From Hepsetus odoe (Eukaryota > Chordata > Actinopteri > Characiformes > Hepsetidae): a DNA stretch of 64,000 bases. Position 1 is the first letter of the stretch; every line of letters starts with the position of its first letter. The stretch is taken from positions 2,948,950 through 3,012,949 of the forward strand of contig CM029386.1 in NCBI GenBank assembly GCA_017165825.1, written 5' to 3'. Positions 62,955 to 64,000 of the stretch are shown piece after piece. Position numbers and translations under genes: made by a program. Under the pieces are notes generated by a model. The model was not told the DNA's origin. It saw nothing but the letters and a program-made list of their open reading frames with translations, and ran no database searches.

Positions 62955-64000
62955 CTTCAACCCAGCCACTAGGGATGCACAAGCCAGTGTATTTCTTTGT
63001 GCCGGTCCCAAGCCCGGGTAAATGGGGAGGGTTACGTCAGGAAGGGCATCCGGTGTAAAACTTTGTCAAATCAACATGCAGACAATGATAAAGATTTCCA
63101 TACCGGATCGGTCGAGGCCCGGGCTACCAACGACCGCCACCAGTACTGTTAGCCTACAGGCTACTGTTGGAGAAGAATAAGAAGAAGAGGAGGAAGGCAT
63201 GTCCAGATGGAGATGGAGAGAAAGAAGGAGAGGAGAGTGGAAGTGGGTTGGGACTTTGAATGTTGGCAGCATGACTGGTAAAGGTAGAGAATTAACTGAT
63301 ATAATGGAGAGAAGAAAGGTTAATATTTTGTGTGTGCAAGAGACTAGATGGAAGGGTAGTAAGGCCAGGTGTATTGGAGGAGAGTTTAAACTGTTCTACC
63401 ATGCTGTGGATAGAAGGAGGAATGGGGTAGGTGTTATCCTGAAGGAAGAGTATGTGAAGAGTGTTTTGGAGGTAAAGAGGGTGTCAGGTAGGGTGATGAG
63501 CTTGAAGCTGGAAGTTGAAGGTGTGATAATGAATTTTGTTAGTGCTTATGCTCCACAAGTTGGTTGTGAGATGGTAGAGAAGGAAACATTCTGAAGTGAG
63601 TTAGATGAAGTGATAGAGAGTGTACCCAGGGGAGAGAGAGTGATGATTGGCGCAGATTTTAATGGTCATGTTGGTGAAGGGAACAGGTGATGAGGAGGTG
63701 ATGGGTAGGCATGGTGTCAAGGAGAGGAATGCTGAAGGTCAGATGGCTGTAGATTTTGCAAAAAGGATGAAAAGGGCTGTAGTTAATACTTATTTTAAGA
63801 AGAGGGAGGAGCACAGGGTGACATATAAGAGTGGAGAAAGATGCTCACAGGTGGATTATATTCTTTGCAGGAGGGTCAGTTTGAAAGAGATCAGAGACTG
63901 CAAAGTAGTGACAGGGGCAGAGTGTAGCTAAACAGCATATCATGGTGGTCTGTAGGATGACCTTGGAGGTCAAGGAGAGGAGGAAAGTGAGGGCAGAATC
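62955..64000 (+). mobile_element. RTE-type LINE, 5' end, runs off the window
   Basis: It starts with the usual leader ('ccactagggatgcacaagcc', 'gggcatccggtgtaaaactt'), then an endonuclease ORF. The reverse transcriptase would lie beyond 64,000. Confidence 0.85.
63199..63931 (+). pseudogene. RTE-type LINE endonuclease, broken
   Basis: The plus strand reads 'GTLNVGSMTGKGREL', 'ILCVQETRWKGSK' (catalytic E), 'MNFVSAYAPQVGCE' and, after a TGA at 63,592-63,594 in place of a Trp codon, 'MIGADFNGHVGEG' (catalytic D and N). A frameshift at about 63,690 leads to 'EEVMGRHGVKERNAEGQMAV' and 'SQVDYILCRR'. The protein cannot be made complete. Confidence 0.85.

Overview
The window is vertebrate nuclear DNA and almost certainly from a ray-finned fish, probably an otophysan-type teleost. 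The signs are a Rex1/Babar-like LINE, many RTE-type LINE pieces, L2-type LINEs, tRNA-derived SINEs, a V-SINE, Tc1-like DNA transposons, Ty3/gypsy and retrovirus-like elements, dense (CA)n/(GT)n arrays, and multi-exon C-type lectin genes with phase-1 introns. I cannot name the species from the sequence alone.

Positions 1 to about 27,300 show no host gene I can support. This part is intergenic or intronic DNA filled with repeats: a 33-bp minisatellite (206-337), RTE LINE fragments, a three-level nest (RTE LINE holding a SINE that holds a decayed endogenous retrovirus, about 8,735-11,510), a degenerate ~81-bp repeat array (12,120-13,460) split by a SINE with a perfect target-site duplication, a duplicated 0.6-kb block (8,112/15,008), long simple repeats, and a short element at 21,399-21,775 whose ends recur at 44,338-46,985.

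Positions about 27,300 to 62,200 are a cluster of C-type lectin-like domain (CTLD) genes. Only one looks intact: a five-exon, four-CTLD gene at 60,043-62,214 (+). A second, three-CTLD gene on the minus strand (43,317-37,999) keeps good splice sites but has a one-base deletion at the end of its first CTLD exon and a 3.4-kb Rex1-like LINE in intron 1. The rest are pseudogenes or orphan pieces: 27,310-29,240 (-), 30,440-30,697 (+), 31,915-32,690 (+), an orphan first exon at 33,610 (-), 49,482-49,851 (-) and 51,935-52,538 (-). The cluster grew by repeated, often inverted, duplication. One promoter/first-exon module occurs three times (30,709-32,055; 33,440-34,905; 36,150-37,075), and 29,296-30,420 is an inverted paralogue of 43,795-47,165.

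The least explained object is a 2.65-kb element at 44,338-46,985. It carries a long minus-strand coiled-coil reading frame, now broken, between ends shared with the 0.38-kb copy at 21,399-21,775. It looks like a mobile element with captured or self-encoded coiled-coil cargo that I cannot assign to a family.

Positions about 56,300-59,650 are a dense TE nest (Tc1 fragment, RTE fragment, Ty3/gypsy pieces in the unusual order integrase-LTR-gag, and a Tc1-type element with both inverted repeats and TA flanks). The right edge (62,955-64,000) is the 5' end of an RTE LINE that runs out of the window.
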